Below are positions 33,556-42,798 of a DNA stretch of 64,000 nt, in pieces (position 1 is the stretch's first letter; each line of letters opens with the position of its first letter). Under the pieces are notes generated by a model. The model did no database searches. It was not told where the DNA came from and saw only the letters and a program-made list of their open reading frames with translations. This DNA is from Sulfopaludibacter sp963835555 (lineage in GTDB: Bacteria > Acidobacteriota > Terriglobia > Bryobacterales > Bryobacteraceae), in assembly GCA_963835555.1 (NCBI GenBank), contig CAWIGC010000004.1:18060-82059 (forward strand). The letters run 5' to 3'. The translations under genes and the position numbers were made by a program.

Positions 33556-36116
33556 GGGAATACCCGGTGTTACAATCGGGCTTCCACTTGAAGGACCCAC
33601 TGGTTGGTCCCGTGGCTGCTATTGCTTCGGGGATCCTGGTTTCCCGCTTCGTACCTTTTCATCAATTCGAACTGCTCGCCACCCTCGCCGCCTTTTTTCT
33701 GCTGGGAGTCTTTGCGGTATACCGGAATGCGCGCTTCCTCTCCGGCCTCTGCTGCATGATGGGGCTGTTCTTTGCCGGCGCCCTGACCGCACTGGTGCAT
33801 ACGCCGGGTCCGGCTCCCACGCTCGATGTCGAAGGCCGCGAAATCGTGATTCTGGGCGGCTGCGTGGTGGAGCCGCCGGCCATTTCCAGCGGTCGCGAGC
33901 GCTTCCTGCTGGAACTCGACAGCGATGCGCGCGCGCAAGTGACCCTCTACACCAGGAAAGAGGGCGAGGCGCTGCCGCCCCTGCGCTACGGGCAGAGCGT
34001 CGAACTCGACGCACGCATCCGCAAGCCGCGCAACTTTGGCAACCCGGGCGCCTTCGACTACGCGCACTACCTGGCCCGCCGGGATGTTTACTGGACCGCC
34101 TCCGGCGCGGCGGATAGCGTCCGGATCCTGCCCGGACATTGCGGCTCCACCTTTGCCAGGCTAGTGATGAACCTGCGCGCCGCCATGATCGCGCGGATCG
34201 ATCGCATCTGGGGCGCCAGCAGCTACCAGGACGGCATGATGCAGGCCATTCTGCTGGGCCAGACATTCCAGATGCAACGCGTGTGGACCGAAGACTATCG
34301 CAATACCGGCACCTTCCACGCCCTGGTGATTTCCGGCACGCACGTGGCGATTCTGGCGGCCTTCTTTCTGTTGATCCTGCGCGTTTGCTTCGTCCCGGAA
34401 AGCCTGGCATTGCCGCTCACGGCGCTGGCAGCGTGGCTGTATGCGCTGGTGAGCGGATGGGGCTCGCCCTGCGTGCGGTCGGCCGCCGGACTGACCCTGT
34501 ACATGGTCGCCAGCTATTTCTATCGCGACCGGCGACCGGTGAATCTAATTGCGGCGGTGGCCCTGGGCTTCCTGGTGTTCGACCCCGAACAACTGTTCGA
34601 AGCCAGCTTCCAACTCACCTTCCTGGCAGTCGCGTTCCTGGGCGTGTTCGCCATGCCCCTGATCGCCGCCACCACCGGACCGCTGGCGCGCGGCCTTGCC
34701 GGCCTGGGGGAGACCGCGCGAGACCTGCACCTGGAACCGCGCGTGGCGCAGTTCCGCATCGAGATGCGCCTGCTGGCCGAGACCCTTGGCGGCGCCTTGC
34801 ACCTGCCCCTTGGCGCGGCGCGCCTGGCCGTGGCATTCCTCGGACGCGTGCTGTTTTTCTTTTTCGAAGTCACCGTCATCTCGGCGGTGATTCAGGTCGG
34901 CCTGGCGCTACCCATGGTGGTGTACTTCCATCGCGTGGGGCTGAGCGGGCTTTCGGCCAACGCGCTGGTGGTGCCGGTGATGGGACTGATAGTCCCTGTG
35001 GGATTTGTGGCGCTCGCTACCGGCTGGCCGTGGGTGGCTGGGGTGAGCGGCTGGTTGTTGAGCGTGAGCCAGGCGATTGTCCGATGGCATGCCTCGGTGG
35101 AGCCGAACTGGCGGATTCCCACGCCGCCCTTGTGGCTGGCCCTGGCATTTTCAGCAGCGCTGATTGCCGCCGCGGTGGCTCGCGGAAAGTGGTGGCGTCT
35201 GGCGGCGGGACTGGCCGTGGCGGCGGGACTGGCGGTCTTGCTGTGGTCGCCCTTCCCGGCGGAGCAGCATCGCGGCCAGTTGGAGCTTACGGCCATCGAT
35301 GTGGGCCAGGGCGATAGCCTGCTGGTGGTGTTCCCCGATGGCAAGCGCCTGTTGCTGGACGGCGGCGGCATTCCCGTATTCGGCCGCGCGGCCAAAACCC
35401 AGTTGGATATCGGAGAGGACGTGGTAGCGCCGTACCTCTGGCAGCGGGGGATGCGCACCCTGGACGTGATCGCCCTTTCCCATGCGCACGAGGACCACAT
35501 CGGCGGCCTGCCCGCGCTGGTGACTGACTTCCGGCCGAAAGAGCTGTGGACCGGCGCCACGCCGGAGAGTCCCACGTGGCGCGAGGTGCGGGATAGGGCC
35601 GCGCGTATCAAGTCCCGCATTGTGCCCCTCACCGTCCCCACGCGCTTTGCCTTCGGCGGCGCGCAGATCGAAGTGCTGGCCCCGCTGCCGGACTATGTGC
35701 CGGGCGATGCGCCAAAGAATAACGATTCCCTGGTGTTGCGCGTGCGCTACGGGCGGCACTCGTTTCTGCTCTGCGGAGACGCCGAACGGCAGATCGAGCA
35801 GGGGATGCTGGATTCTGGGGAGATTGCGGCCAGCGACGTGCTAAAGGTGGGGCACCACGGCAGCCGGACCTCCACCATGGAAGATTTTCTGGCGGCGGTC
35901 CATCCGGCGTTCGCCCTGATTTCGGTGGGCCTGGACAACAGTTACGGACACCCCAATCGCGATGTGGTAGACCGGTTGGCGCAGCACGGCGCGGCCATCC
36001 TGCGCACCGACCAGGATGGCCTGGTCACCGTCCGCTCGGATGGCCGGCGGCTGTACGTGGAGCGGTACCGCGATACTGCAACCGGTCCGCAAGCCATAGC
36101 CCCCTGGGGTTGGTAG
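33543..36116 (+). CDS. comEC: ComEC/Rec2 DNA uptake channel with MBL domain
   Basis: A polytopic membrane protein (up to 857 residues) that takes up single-stranded DNA in natural transformation. The N-terminal OB domain is at about 85-210, the competence domain includes TFHALVISGTHVAILAAFFL, SASxQLTF-like EASFQLTFLAVAFLGVFAM and many membrane helices (about 210-560). The C-terminal metallo-beta-lactamase domain has LTAIDVGQGDSLLVVFPDGK, ALSHAHEDHIGGLPAL, LLCGDAERQIEQGML and VLKVGHHGSRTSTMEDFLAA. The start is uncertain: GTG 33543 lies within a hairpin, GTG 33567 and TTG 33588 are alternatives. ComF at 3.5-4.4 kb suggests a working competence system. Confidence 0.93.
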   Translation: MRLPREYPVLQSGFHLKDPLVGPVAAIASGILVSRFVPFHQFELLATLAAFFLLGVFAVYRNARFLSGLCCMMGLFFAGALTALVHTPGPAPTLDVEGREIVILGGCVVEPPAISSGRERFLLELDSDARAQVTLYTRKEGEALPPLRYGQSVELDARIRKPRNFGNPGAFDYAHYLARRDVYWTASGAADSVRILPGHCGSTFARLVMNLRAAMIARIDRIWGASSYQDGMMQAILLGQTFQMQRVWTEDYRNTGTFHALVISGTHVAILAAFFLLILRVCFVPESLALPLTALAAWLYALVSGWGSPCVRSAAGLTLYMVASYFYRDRRPVNLIAAVALGFLVFDPEQLFEASFQLTFLAVAFLGVFAMPLIAATTGPLARGLAGLGETARDLHLEPRVAQFRIEMRLLAETLGGALHLPLGAARLAVAFLGRVLFFFFEVTVISAVIQVGLALPMVVYFHRVGLSGLSANALVVPVMGLIVPVGFVALATGWPWVAGVSGWLLSVSQAIVRWHASVEPNWRIPTPPLWLALAFSAALIAAAVARGKWWRLAAGLAVAAGLAVLLWSPFPAEQHRGQLELTAIDVGQGDSLLVVFPDGKRLLLDGGGIPVFGRAAKTQLDIGEDVVAPYLWQRGMRTLDVIALSHAHEDHIGGLPALVTDFRPKELWTGATPESPTWREVRDRAARIKSRIVPLTVPTRFAFGGAQIEVLAPLPDYVPGDAPKNNDSLVLRVRYGRHSFLLCGDAERQIEQGMLDSGEIAASDVLKVGHHGSRTSTMEDFLAAVHPAFALISVGLDNSYGHPNRDVVDRLAQHGAAILRTDQDGLVTVRSDGRRLYVERYRDTATGPQAIAPWGW

Positions 36117-36119
36117 CTG

Positions 36120-36712
36120 ATCTCCGGTTTTCTCCGTGCTTCCTCCGCATCTCCGTGCCCCCGTGGTGAGTTCGAAGCTCTCTTCCCTCCGTGCGTCCTC
36201 CGTGTCCTCCGTGCCCCCGCGATGAGTTCGAAGCTCTCTTCCCTCCGTGCGTCCTCCATGTCCTCCGTGCCCCCGTGGTGAGTTCGAAGCCTTCTTCCCT
36301 CCGTGCGTCCTCCGTGTCCTCCGTGCCCCCGTGGTGAGTTCGAAGCTTTTCTTCCCTCCGTGCGTCCTCCGTGTCCTCCGTGCCCCCGTGGTGAGTTCGA
36401 AGCTTTCTTCCCTCCGCATCTCCGTGCCCCCGCGATGAGTTCGAAGCTCCCTTCCCTCCGTGCGTCCTCCGTGTCCTCCGTGCCCCCGTGGTGAGTTCGA
36501 AGCTTTCTTCCCTCCGCATCTCCGTGCCCCCGCGATGAGTTCGAAGCTCCCTTCCCTCCGTGCGTCCTCCGTGTCCTCCGTGCCCCCGTGGTGAGTTCGA
36601 AGCTTTCTTCCCTCCGCGTCTTCCTCCGCGTCTCCGCGCCTCCGCGACGAGTTCGAAGCTTTCTTCCCTCCGTGCGTCCTCCGTGTCCTCCGTGCCCCCG
36701 TGGTGAAGACTC
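36120..36712. repeat. tandem repeat array, 44- and 56-bp units around GAGTTCGAAGC
   Basis: About 600 bp between comEC and the dehydratase consist of ten units, each marked by GAGTTCGAAGC (with the palindrome TTCGAA). A long unit of 56 bp contains TGCGTCCTCCGTGTCCTCCG and TGCCCCCGTGGT; a short unit of 44 bp contains CATCTCCGTGCCCCCGCGAT. Long and short units alternate in the second half. The minus strand reads through as HGGTEDTEDARREESFEL-like repeats in several frames, giving long open frames that are not real genes. Similar low-complexity HGGTEDTE stretches are seen in many environmental genomes. No promoter or gene is visible. Confidence 0.9.
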
Positions 36713-36714
36713 CC

Positions 36715-37578
36715 TCACGCGAAGTTGACGGCAGTAGTATTGGCGCCGCAGACCAGCACGCCCACGTGTTCGCCCGGGCGGGGCTGGTACCGGCCGGAAA
36801 GCAGCGCGGCCATGGCGGCGGCTCCGCCGGGTTCGGTGGCCACCCGGAGCACCCGCCAGAGCATGCGCTGCGCTTCTTGTATGGCACTGTCCGGCACCAG
36901 CGCCACGCGGCGCACATACTGCTGGGCCAGGGGGAACATCAACTGGCCCACCTGCCGGGGCGCGAGCGAATCCGCGGCGATCCCGCCGGCGGGTGAATCC
37001 ACCGGGCGCCCCGCCTCCAGCGCGCGAGCCAGCGTGGGCGCGGCCTCCGGTTCCACTCCGATCAGCGCCACGCGGCCGGCGTACCAGGCAGCGATGCCTC
37101 CAATCAGGCCGCCCCCGCCAACGGCGACCAGCAGCGAATCCAGTCCCGGCGCCTGCTCTTCAAACTCCAGACCCACGCTCCCCTGCCCCAACATGGTCTC
37201 GGGCTGGTCGTAGGCATGCACGGGCATCGCACCGGATTCGGCGGCCCAGGCTTCGCTGGCGGCCAGGGCGTCGGCGTAGCGTTCGCCGGTCACCACCAGG
37301 TCGGCGCCATAGCCGCGGATACGCTCCATCTTGGCCGGCGAGGCCACCGTGGGCACGAAGACGCGCACCGGTTTGCCGAGCTTGCCGGCGGTATACGCGA
37401 CAGCTACCCCGTGATTGCCGCCCGAGGCAGCCACTACGCCGGCGCCTGGAATTTCGCGCCCCAGCATATTGGCGAACGCACCGCGCGTTTTGAACGACCC
37501 GGTGTGCTGCAGCAGTTCGAGTTTCAACGTGAGCCGCACACCGGGCAGGTTGAAATCGGCGCCATCCACTTCCACCAC
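36715..37578 (-). CDS. threonine/serine dehydratase-like PLP enzyme
   Basis: A fold type II PLP enzyme (287 residues from GTG 37578). The PLP lysine is in HTGSFKTRGAFANMLGREIP, the Asn/Gly loop is AASGGNHGVAVAYTAGKLGK, the phosphate loop is VGGGGLIGGIAAWYAGRVA, and PGGAAAMAALLSGRYQPRPG closes. Threonine ammonia-lyase or serine dehydratase/racemase are the likely activities. Homology seems to extend about 17 residues upstream (DRPSIAYTYGIIRPHIRRTP), up to the stop of the previous gene, yet without a standard start codon, so the true N-terminus is unsettled. It may be co-transcribed with the M16 genes upstream. Confidence 0.82.
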   Translation of the reverse strand: MVEVDGADFNLPGVRLTLKLELLQHTGSFKTRGAFANMLGREIPGAGVVAASGGNHGVAVAYTAGKLGKPVRVFVPTVASPAKMERIRGYGADLVVTGERYADALAASEAWAAESGAMPVHAYDQPETMLGQGSVGLEFEEQAPGLDSLLVAVGGGGLIGGIAAWYAGRVALIGVEPEAAPTLARALEAGRPVDSPAGGIAADSLAPRQVGQLMFPLAQQYVRRVALVPDSAIQEAQRMLWRVLRVATEPGGAAAMAALLSGRYQPRPGEHVGVLVCGANTTAVNFA

Positions 37579-37656
37579 TGGTGTGCGGCGGATGTGCGGG
37601 CGAATGATCCCGTAGGTGTAGGCAATGGACGGACGGTCGATGGTCGTAAGCGGATC

Positions 37657-38451
37657 CTACTTTTCTTTCGGCAGTATCTTGACGTTCGCGGGAATGGAAA
37701 ACATGCTGTCGCTGACGTCCTTGTCGATCTCCACGGATTCCGCATACATCTCGTAGATCTTCTCGCCGTTGCGCTCGCGCCGCACATCGTAAGGCCACTT
37801 CACACCGCCCGGGACTGCGTGGTACTTGCCGAAGAGTGTGGTTTCGGTATCGAAATCCTTGAACTGCGGATTGCGCCGGCGGTATGTCTGGCGGATGGGC
37901 AGTTTGGAGAATCGGTCGAACATCACCGTCACGGTCACGCCGTCGGCGTCGGTGATATCGACGATTTCCACCGGCGCTCTGTCGTAGAAGTCGGATCCCT
38001 GAGAGTACAGCGACAGCCCGGGTTCACTCAGACGCTGTCGCAGGATGTAAAAGATATTGCGCAGCGTGGTGTCCCGGTAACTGGCCCAGCGCTGGTCGTT
38101 AAAAGGGCGCGCGCCATGAAAGCTGATGTCCCACGCGCCCGTCTCGGTAAACAGCAGAGATCCTTCATCCTGCTTCTTGCCGAACAGTTCGCGCTCGCGC
38201 ACCGCCACCTTGCCCGGCGCCGGCGTCAGGTAGCGCGTGTAAATAGTGGCCGTGGAGTAGCCCGAGATCTGCTGGCGATAGAAGGAATAGGCGCGGCCGC
38301 TTTCCACGCGGTCTTCCATGTGCAGGAAGGCATCGCCGCCCAGAGCCGCGACGGCCTCGTCGATCACCCGCCTGGCGCGCTGCTGGCGGGTCTCATCGGC
38401 CGCCGGAGCCAGCGCCGCGGCGGCCAGCATCAGCAGCGCCGCCCGCTTCAT
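37657..38451 (-). CDS. secreted LolA-like outer-membrane protein
   Basis: A 264-residue protein with a signal peptide (MKRAALLMLAAAALAPAADE) and a domain containing ARRVIDEAVAALGGDAFLHM, SGRAYSFYRQQISGYSTATI, and a C-terminal YDVRRERNGEKIYEMYAESV. This resembles the LolA/LppX-like sheet fused to the C-terminus of the M16 protein upstream (both have the form ...A..ALGG.D.L....). It overlaps the M16 gene by four bases (ATGA). The role is unknown; carrying lipids or scaffolding in the envelope is a guess. Confidence 0.65.
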   Translation of the reverse strand: MKRAALLMLAAAALAPAADETRQQRARRVIDEAVAALGGDAFLHMEDRVESGRAYSFYRQQISGYSTATIYTRYLTPAPGKVAVRERELFGKKQDEGSLLFTETGAWDISFHGARPFNDQRWASYRDTTLRNIFYILRQRLSEPGLSLYSQGSDFYDRAPVEIVDITDADGVTVTVMFDRFSKLPIRQTYRRRNPQFKDFDTETTLFGKYHAVPGGVKWPYDVRRERNGEKIYEMYAESVEIDKDVSDSMFSIPANVKILPKEK

Positions 38452-40625
38452 TTCTGCACTCCCGGCGTGGGCTTCTGATCCAGATCGGTGAGTTGCAGAC
38501 CGGAATTGAACTTCGCTTCCGTAACGGTGACGTTGGCGAATTCCTGCGCGCCCTGCATGATCAGGGATTTGAAGGGGATCACGATACCATCGACGTCGCG
38601 GAAATCGGAATAGGTTTCCAGCATCTGCAGGCGGGGACCGGATACCTGTTTGGCTTCATAGGAGACCGTCTTGAGCAGGCCGGTCGATGGATCGAAGGTG
38701 ATCAGAGCGGAATCGCCCGTCGCCAGGGTCACTTCCACCCCATCGCTCCCCGCCGTAGTGAGGGTCCGGCCAGGGAGTCGATCGCTCAGCAGCAGGCGGA
38801 AATAGAGACGGAACAGCGTTCCGCGCACCTGGTCCAATTGCAGGTCCACCAGCGGGCCTTCACCCTGCGAGGTAGAGATCCAACCCTGCGTGCCATCGTA
38901 ATAGGCGGCGATTCTCCCTCCCGGCACTGCGCTGTCCTGACGGAAGAAATCCGGGGCGAGCCAGCGGTTTCGCACCGTTACGTGCAGTCCCCCCGCGGCC
39001 GGCGACAGGACGAACTCGTCGGTCTGCAGGAAATCTTTCACCGCGGCAAGTTTGTCCACGCCCCCGGCAGCTTTTTGGGCGCGGGACAGAATCTGCGCAG
39101 CCTGCCTGCCGGCGCTGTCGGTAATGGGCGCTACCGCGGGAGGCTTGATGGCCAGACTGATGGGCGTAACCGGCCGGCCTAAAACTTCCAGATGCCGGTC
39201 GAACGTGCTGGGGTTGCCGACCGCAACCACGGTAAAACGGTTCGGGTCCAGATGCGCCTGGGAAACTCGCAGCACATCGGCGCGTGTGACGTTCGCCAGC
39301 GCCTTTTGATACCGCTGGATGAAATCCATGGGGTAGCCGTAATAATCGTAGGTCAGCATGCGCGCAAGAGTTTTTGCCCGTGTGTCGAACGCGAACACCA
39401 GGCTGTTGAGCGCCGTCTCTTTGGCCACCTGCAGTTCTTCTTCGCTCACTTCGGAATCGCGCATCCGCTGGACCTCCTTCTGCACGGCTTGAATGGTCTC
39501 CACCGTGGACAGGCTTTGGGTGCTGCCGGAGATTTCCAGCAGGCCGGGATGATCGTAATTCGCGCTCCACACTGCGTTGATGCTGTACGCCTTGCCCATT
39601 CTGGTCCGCACCTGCTGGAATAGACGGCTTTGCGCGCCCCCGCCCAGAATGTTCGCCATGATTTCCAGCGCCGCATAATCCTTGTCACTCAACAGTCCGC
39701 CCAATTGGCCCATGGCGAAAAAGGTCTGGGCCGTGCTCCCCTTTGCCGCCAAATACGTGCCCGGCGAACTGCCCGCGGTCACTTCGGGAAACTCCGGGAC
39801 CGGTTCCCCTTTCACGGTCCAATCGGCAAAGAGCTTTTCGATCTTCGTTTTCATGGCGGCGGAATCGAAATCTCCCCAAAGTGCGAGCCGTACGTTGGCC
39901 GGGAAGTAGTAGCGTTGATAAAAGGCCTGCAGGTCCGGACGCGATATGGCGTCGATCCCGTCATGCTCCATCTCCCAGCCATACGGGTTTTGGCCCCCAT
40001 ATACGGCATTCGAGAATTCACGCTGGACGATCGTGGCCGGGTCGTCGTTGCGGCGCGCGATGGTGCTATGCAACTGCGTCTTGGCCAGATCGATCTTCTC
40101 CTGGCGGAACTCCGGAGCCGTCATCGCATCGTGAAAGATGGCAAGCACCGCACCGGCGCTTTCCTTCAGTGCCGTGAAGGAGACCGTGCCCGAACTCTCG
40201 CCGATCGAGCTTTCCACCGAAGCCGCCACGTTCTCCAGCGCCTGGTCGATTTCTTCCCCGGTCTGTTTCCGCGTCCCCCCGGTGCGCAGGACCATGCCGG
40301 TCATGGCGGCAAGGCCGATTTTGCCCGCCGGGTCGAACAGGTTGCCGGTACGGATTCGCGCGCTCCCGCTAACAATCGGCAGTTCGTGGTCTTCCAACAG
40401 GAAGAGCTTCATGCCGTTGGGCAGCGTGACCGTCTCGACCGGTGGTATCGATATGGGCTTGGCTGCGGGATACTTGAGGTCTTTGTAGGAGGGCTCCGCC
40501 ACGGCTTTGGCCGCGGTGGGACGCTGCGGCGCGGCCTTTTTCCTGGGTGCTTCCCGAGGGGGAGGCGCCGTCTGCGCCGCCAGATGCGCCGCAATCAGCA
40601 CCGGCAGAATCCAGAATCTTTTCAC
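38448..40625 (-). CDS. M16 peptidase-like subunit without zinc motif, LolA-like C-terminal domain
   Basis: A 725-residue exported protein: signal peptide, a Lys/Pro/Ala-rich linker (PPPREAPRKKAAPQRPTAA), two M16 domains (about 60-480) and an extra C-terminal LolA-like domain of about 220 residues (RAQKAAGGVDKLAAVKDFLQ). In place of the HxxEH zinc motif stands GLAAMTGMVLRTGGTRKQTG, so it is not catalytic on its own. It overlaps the active M16 gene next to it by one base, suggesting an active/inactive heterodimer like mitochondrial processing peptidase or PqqF-type pairs. Confidence 0.85.
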   Translation of the reverse strand: MKRFWILPVLIAAHLAAQTAPPPREAPRKKAAPQRPTAAKAVAEPSYKDLKYPAAKPISIPPVETVTLPNGMKLFLLEDHELPIVSGSARIRTGNLFDPAGKIGLAAMTGMVLRTGGTRKQTGEEIDQALENVAASVESSIGESSGTVSFTALKESAGAVLAIFHDAMTAPEFRQEKIDLAKTQLHSTIARRNDDPATIVQREFSNAVYGGQNPYGWEMEHDGIDAISRPDLQAFYQRYYFPANVRLALWGDFDSAAMKTKIEKLFADWTVKGEPVPEFPEVTAGSSPGTYLAAKGSTAQTFFAMGQLGGLLSDKDYAALEIMANILGGGAQSRLFQQVRTRMGKAYSINAVWSANYDHPGLLEISGSTQSLSTVETIQAVQKEVQRMRDSEVSEEELQVAKETALNSLVFAFDTRAKTLARMLTYDYYGYPMDFIQRYQKALANVTRADVLRVSQAHLDPNRFTVVAVGNPSTFDRHLEVLGRPVTPISLAIKPPAVAPITDSAGRQAAQILSRAQKAAGGVDKLAAVKDFLQTDEFVLSPAAGGLHVTVRNRWLAPDFFRQDSAVPGGRIAAYYDGTQGWISTSQGEGPLVDLQLDQVRGTLFRLYFRLLLSDRLPGRTLTTAGSDGVEVTLATGDSALITFDPSTGLLKTVSYEAKQVSGPRLQMLETYSDFRDVDGIVIPFKSLIMQGAQEFANVTVTEAKFNSGLQLTDLDQKPTPGVQK

Positions 40626-42151
40626 TATCGTCCTCCCGCGCGCCCTGCTCCGGCCGGCGCCGGAGGGGTGATCCGCGTCCGAATATACGCCACGGTGCGC
40701 GGCCGGGCGATCAGGTACTTCAGTGCTACCCGCTGCACGTCGGACGCCGACACCTTGCCGATATCCTCAACGGACGTGAACAGCTTTCGCCAGTCGCCGT
40801 AGTTGACGTAGTAGGTAGCCAGCAGACTGGCCAACCCCGCATTGTCGGCCAGGCGCCGGATCACGATGGAACGCGCCTTGGTCTTGGCGCGATTCAGAGT
40901 CTCCGCGTCCACCTGCTTGGCTGCGAACCGCAACAACAGCGCATCCAGCGCCTTCTGGTTCTCTTCCACCGTGTGGTTCAGCGCGGGCGCCAGGATAAAC
41001 ACAAACTCGTTCGGGTAGCGGCCCTCCGGGAAGGTGCCGTACGCCTGCGCATTGACCGCCAGTCTTTGTTGCTGCACCAGGTCCTGGTACAACAGGCCGG
41101 TGCGGCCATCGGACAGGATCAACTGGAGAACGTCGAAGACCGGGTCGTCGGGGTTGGTCTGGTCCGGCCGGTGGTACCCGATCATAGCCAGGGGTTGGCT
41201 GGGCAAGTCCACCGCCACGGTCTTGTCTCCGGCTTGCGGCGGATCCACGGTCCGTACCGGGGGAGGCAGGGGCCGGGCCGGAAGCGGGCCAAAATAGCGC
41301 TCGGCCATGCGCCGGGCTTCGGCGGGGTCCACGTCGCCCACTATCGCCACCGTAATATTGGCAGGCACGTAGTACTTCTCGAAGAACGCCTGGGCGTCCT
41401 TGGTGCGCAGGTTCATCAGGTCGCTGGGCCACCCCGTCCCGGGATTGCGATAAGGATGCGCCTCGAAGGAAGCCGCCAGGAACTGTTGGACCAGTTTGCC
41501 CTGCGGGTTGGACTCGATGCGCATGCGCTCTTCCTCCATCGCCACGTCGCGCTCCGTGTAGAACTCGCGGAAGACGGGATGAAGAAAACGTTGGGACTCC
41601 AGCAGAAACCATAGCTCCATGCGGTTGGAGGGCAGGCTGTAGTGGTACACAGTGGAATCCAGCGACGTGCCGGCATTCAGGTCGGCGCCCCCGTTCTCTT
41701 CGATCGCTCCCAGGAATTCGTTCGGCACAACGTAGGATTCGGCCGATTCCATGGCCGTCTTCAGGCGCGTCCTGAGTTGATCGATCTTGCTGGAATCCGC
41801 CTGGAGATCCTTGTCGCGCTCGGCATCGATGGCATCGTTGATTTCTTCCACCACAGCGAGGGCTTTCTTCTCGGCCGCCCAGTCCCTGGTCCCGATGCTT
41901 TCGGTTCCCTTAAAGGCCATGTGCTCGAACATGTGGGCGATCCCTGTCCGTCCGCTGGGATCGTCGGCGCTTCCGGCGTTGACGTAGGTGTAAAACGAAA
42001 TTACAGGCGCTTCGTGACGTTCCGCCACGATGAAGTGCAGCCCGTTCGGCAGCGTGAATTCGGTGACCTTCTTTTCGAACGCTTTGAGATCCTGCGCCGG
42101 CATCACGACCGGCGCCAGCGCCAGCAGTAGGCACAAAGGGACGGCTTTCAC
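40625..42151 (-). CDS. M16 zinc metallopeptidase, active subunit
   Basis: A 508-residue exported insulinase-type protease. The signal peptide is MKAVPLCLLLALAPVVMPAQ. The inverted zinc motif HxxEH is in RTGIAHMFEHMAFKGTESIG, and the downstream Glu ligand is in FYTERDVAMEEERMRIESNP. Other family motifs are LDSTVYHYSLPSNRMELWFL and VPANITVAIVGDVDPAEARR. It is the first gene of the series M16 active / M16 inactive-LolA / LolA-like / dehydratase. Confidence 0.93.
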   Translation of the reverse strand: MKAVPLCLLLALAPVVMPAQDLKAFEKKVTEFTLPNGLHFIVAERHEAPVISFYTYVNAGSADDPSGRTGIAHMFEHMAFKGTESIGTRDWAAEKKALAVVEEINDAIDAERDKDLQADSSKIDQLRTRLKTAMESAESYVVPNEFLGAIEENGGADLNAGTSLDSTVYHYSLPSNRMELWFLLESQRFLHPVFREFYTERDVAMEEERMRIESNPQGKLVQQFLAASFEAHPYRNPGTGWPSDLMNLRTKDAQAFFEKYYVPANITVAIVGDVDPAEARRMAERYFGPLPARPLPPPVRTVDPPQAGDKTVAVDLPSQPLAMIGYHRPDQTNPDDPVFDVLQLILSDGRTGLLYQDLVQQQRLAVNAQAYGTFPEGRYPNEFVFILAPALNHTVEENQKALDALLLRFAAKQVDAETLNRAKTKARSIVIRRLADNAGLASLLATYYVNYGDWRKLFTSVEDIGKVSASDVQRVALKYLIARPRTVAYIRTRITPPAPAGAGRAGGR

Positions 42152-42269
42152 GATTGTTATGGCTCCTGGTCTGTATATGAGAATAGCAAGGGGTTGGCGA
42201 AGGCGGCAGGTTCAGGCAGGGCTCAAACCCACCGTATCCGGCCGTCTCAGGGAATCCCTAAGAGGGTCG

Positions 42270-42286
42270 GTACTTAAATCAAGTAC
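42270..42286. promoter_or_regulatory. palindrome in the divergent M16 / PilZ region
   Basis: GTACTT-AAATC-AAGTAC is a perfect 6-bp inverted repeat, 74 bp before the PilZ start and 118 bp before the M16 start. It is the only clear dyad in the 208-bp divergent gap and may be an operator. Confidence 0.35.
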
Positions 42287-42359
42287 TAGCGTGACTTCTG
42301 TTCTGGCTCCCAAACTCGCATAATGTAATGGTTCGGACTGAAACGGACTAAATTGCGTT

Positions 42360-42797
42360 ATGGCTTGGGAACAAAAGTCGAAGGAAGTTGAGACGATTGC
42401 CGGAGACCGAAGAAGTGACCGGCGTTACGCCCTTCATTTGGATTTACGCTGGAAACTGATTCGCCGCAGGCGAATCCTGGAAACCGGCATAGGCCGTACG
42501 CTGGACCTCTCCAGCGGCGGAATTCTGATCGAAACGGACCGTCCACTCCCCATCGGCCTGAATCTCGAACTCTCCGTGGCATGGCCGGTGATGTTGCACA
42601 ACGTCTCCGCAATGCAACTGGTGATCTCGGGACGAATCGTACGATGCTCCGGCCAACGGGTGGCCATCCGCATGCTACAACACGAGTTTCGGACCGCCGG
42701 AACGAACTCGGATCAGCGCAAGGGCATGGCCGCCGCGCCGCGCGGTCCGTTGACGCTGATCGCCAAGCCCGGAACCTTCTTTAACCGGGCTCCCTAG
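42360..42797 (+). CDS. PilZ-domain protein
   Basis: A 145-residue cytoplasmic PilZ protein, likely a cyclic-di-GMP sensor. The ligand motifs are RRSDRRYALHLDLRWKLIRR (RxxxR) and RTLDLSSGGILIETDRPLPI (D/NxSxxG). A C-terminal tail of about 35 residues is low complexity. It is a single gene convergent with the nucleotidyltransferase, ends two bases before it. Confidence 0.88.
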   Translation: MAWEQKSKEVETIAGDRRSDRRYALHLDLRWKLIRRRRILETGIGRTLDLSSGGILIETDRPLPIGLNLELSVAWPVMLHNVSAMQLVISGRIVRCSGQRVAIRMLQHEFRTAGTNSDQRKGMAAAPRGPLTLIAKPGTFFNRAP

Positions 42798-42798
42798 A

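Noticed and set aside
36120..36712. CRISPR array
   Set aside because: The spacers between GAGTTCGAAGC copies are themselves near-identical repeats, not unique sequences, and no cas gene is present.
35841..36917. 358-codon minus-strand frame full of HGGTEDTE-like repeats
   Set aside because: Spans the repeat array and the end of comEC in antisense; protein sequence is the translation of low-complexity DNA.
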